From the NCBI RefSeq assembly GCF_039535115.1, contig NZ_BAAAWO010000001.1, forward strand, positions 1,364,001-1,428,000: 64,000 bases of DNA, in the 5' to 3' direction. This stretch comes from Paeniglutamicibacter sulfureus. Lineage in GTDB: Bacteria; Actinomycetota; Actinomycetes; Actinomycetales; Micrococcaceae. The translations under genes and the position numbers were made by a program. Below the pieces are notes generated by a model. That model was not told where the DNA came from. It was given only the letters and a program-made list of their open reading frames with translations, and did no database searches. Shown here piece after piece: positions 63,809-64,000 of the stretch (position 1 is its first letter; every line of letters begins with the position of its first letter).

Positions 63809-64000
63809 CCGTGGGCGGAAGGCCGCACCAATCGGCCCCGTCCATATGACTCACTGCTGAGAGATCGGGTGCAGACTGCTTCCCATGTCACGAGTAGTGA
63901 GCGTGCCCGCAGAATCGTGACGGGCGCCGATTGGCGGTACTTCGTCCGCTCAACAACCAGCACCCTCACCTGAACGGCGGATAGTCGGATTCGCAAACAT

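Overview
The window is about 64 kb of high-GC DNA from an actinomycete. The most likely source is the Micrococcaceae (Arthrobacter in the broad sense). That rests on gene content: a DUF4193 zinc protein, actinobacterial-type FliM/FliN and FlhA/FlhB, a CIRCE-controlled groES-groEL pair with a His-rich GroEL tail, a Tad/Flp pilus locus, a BldC-like HTH protein and several actinobacterial insertion sequences. I found no rRNA, tRNA or CRISPR array.

Layout. 1-2955: 3' end of an iron(III) ABC importer operon (binding protein, fused permease, ATPase). 3372-7397: a lysE-type exporter gene split by a complete 3.38-kb transposon (DUF6431 protein, DDE transposase, AAA ATPase) with a visible 5-bp target duplication. 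8125-15099: envelope genes (Tat-exported GHL10 glycoside hydrolase, OafA-SGNH acyltransferase, secreted Ig-repeat protein). 15483-17983: BldC-like HTH protein and groES-groEL under CIRCE. 18302-21561: two small membrane proteins and a NarL-type two-component system. 21573-27186: a scrapyard with decayed antitoxin and NUC1 nuclease genes, a TetR regulator, a GNAT protein, an IS481 element and a decayed surface-protein tail. 27318-30414: csrA, a GT2 glycosyltransferase and small proteins. 30867-39191: two divergent modules, each pairing a double-length Lrp/AsnC regulator with a hydrolase and a transporter (M20 plus MHS; amidohydrolase plus AbgT), separated by an IS982 relic. 39506-43982: an M28 lipoprotein peptidase and an IS3 element inserted in the signal-peptide region of a secreted repeat protein. 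45282-53731: a Tad pilus operon (flp, tadE, tadG-like, cpaB, tadZ/cpaE, cpaF, tadB, tadC) followed by an Hpt-like protein and a convergent OmpR-type regulator. 54063-54603: two small acidic proteins. 54732-63164: flagellar export and switch genes fliM-N-O-P-Q-R-flhB-flhA and a frameshifted flhF-like gene, all on the minus strand.

The cell therefore appears to build both a flagellum and adhesive Tad pili, to take up iron, and to import and hydrolyse amide- or peptide-like compounds under paired Lrp-type control. Mobile-element traffic is heavy: four element types, three intact or nearly so, plus relic ends. At least two chromosomal genes were interrupted by insertions, and several others have decayed. 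Functional assignments come from motif recognition in the translated sequence; no database search was run.
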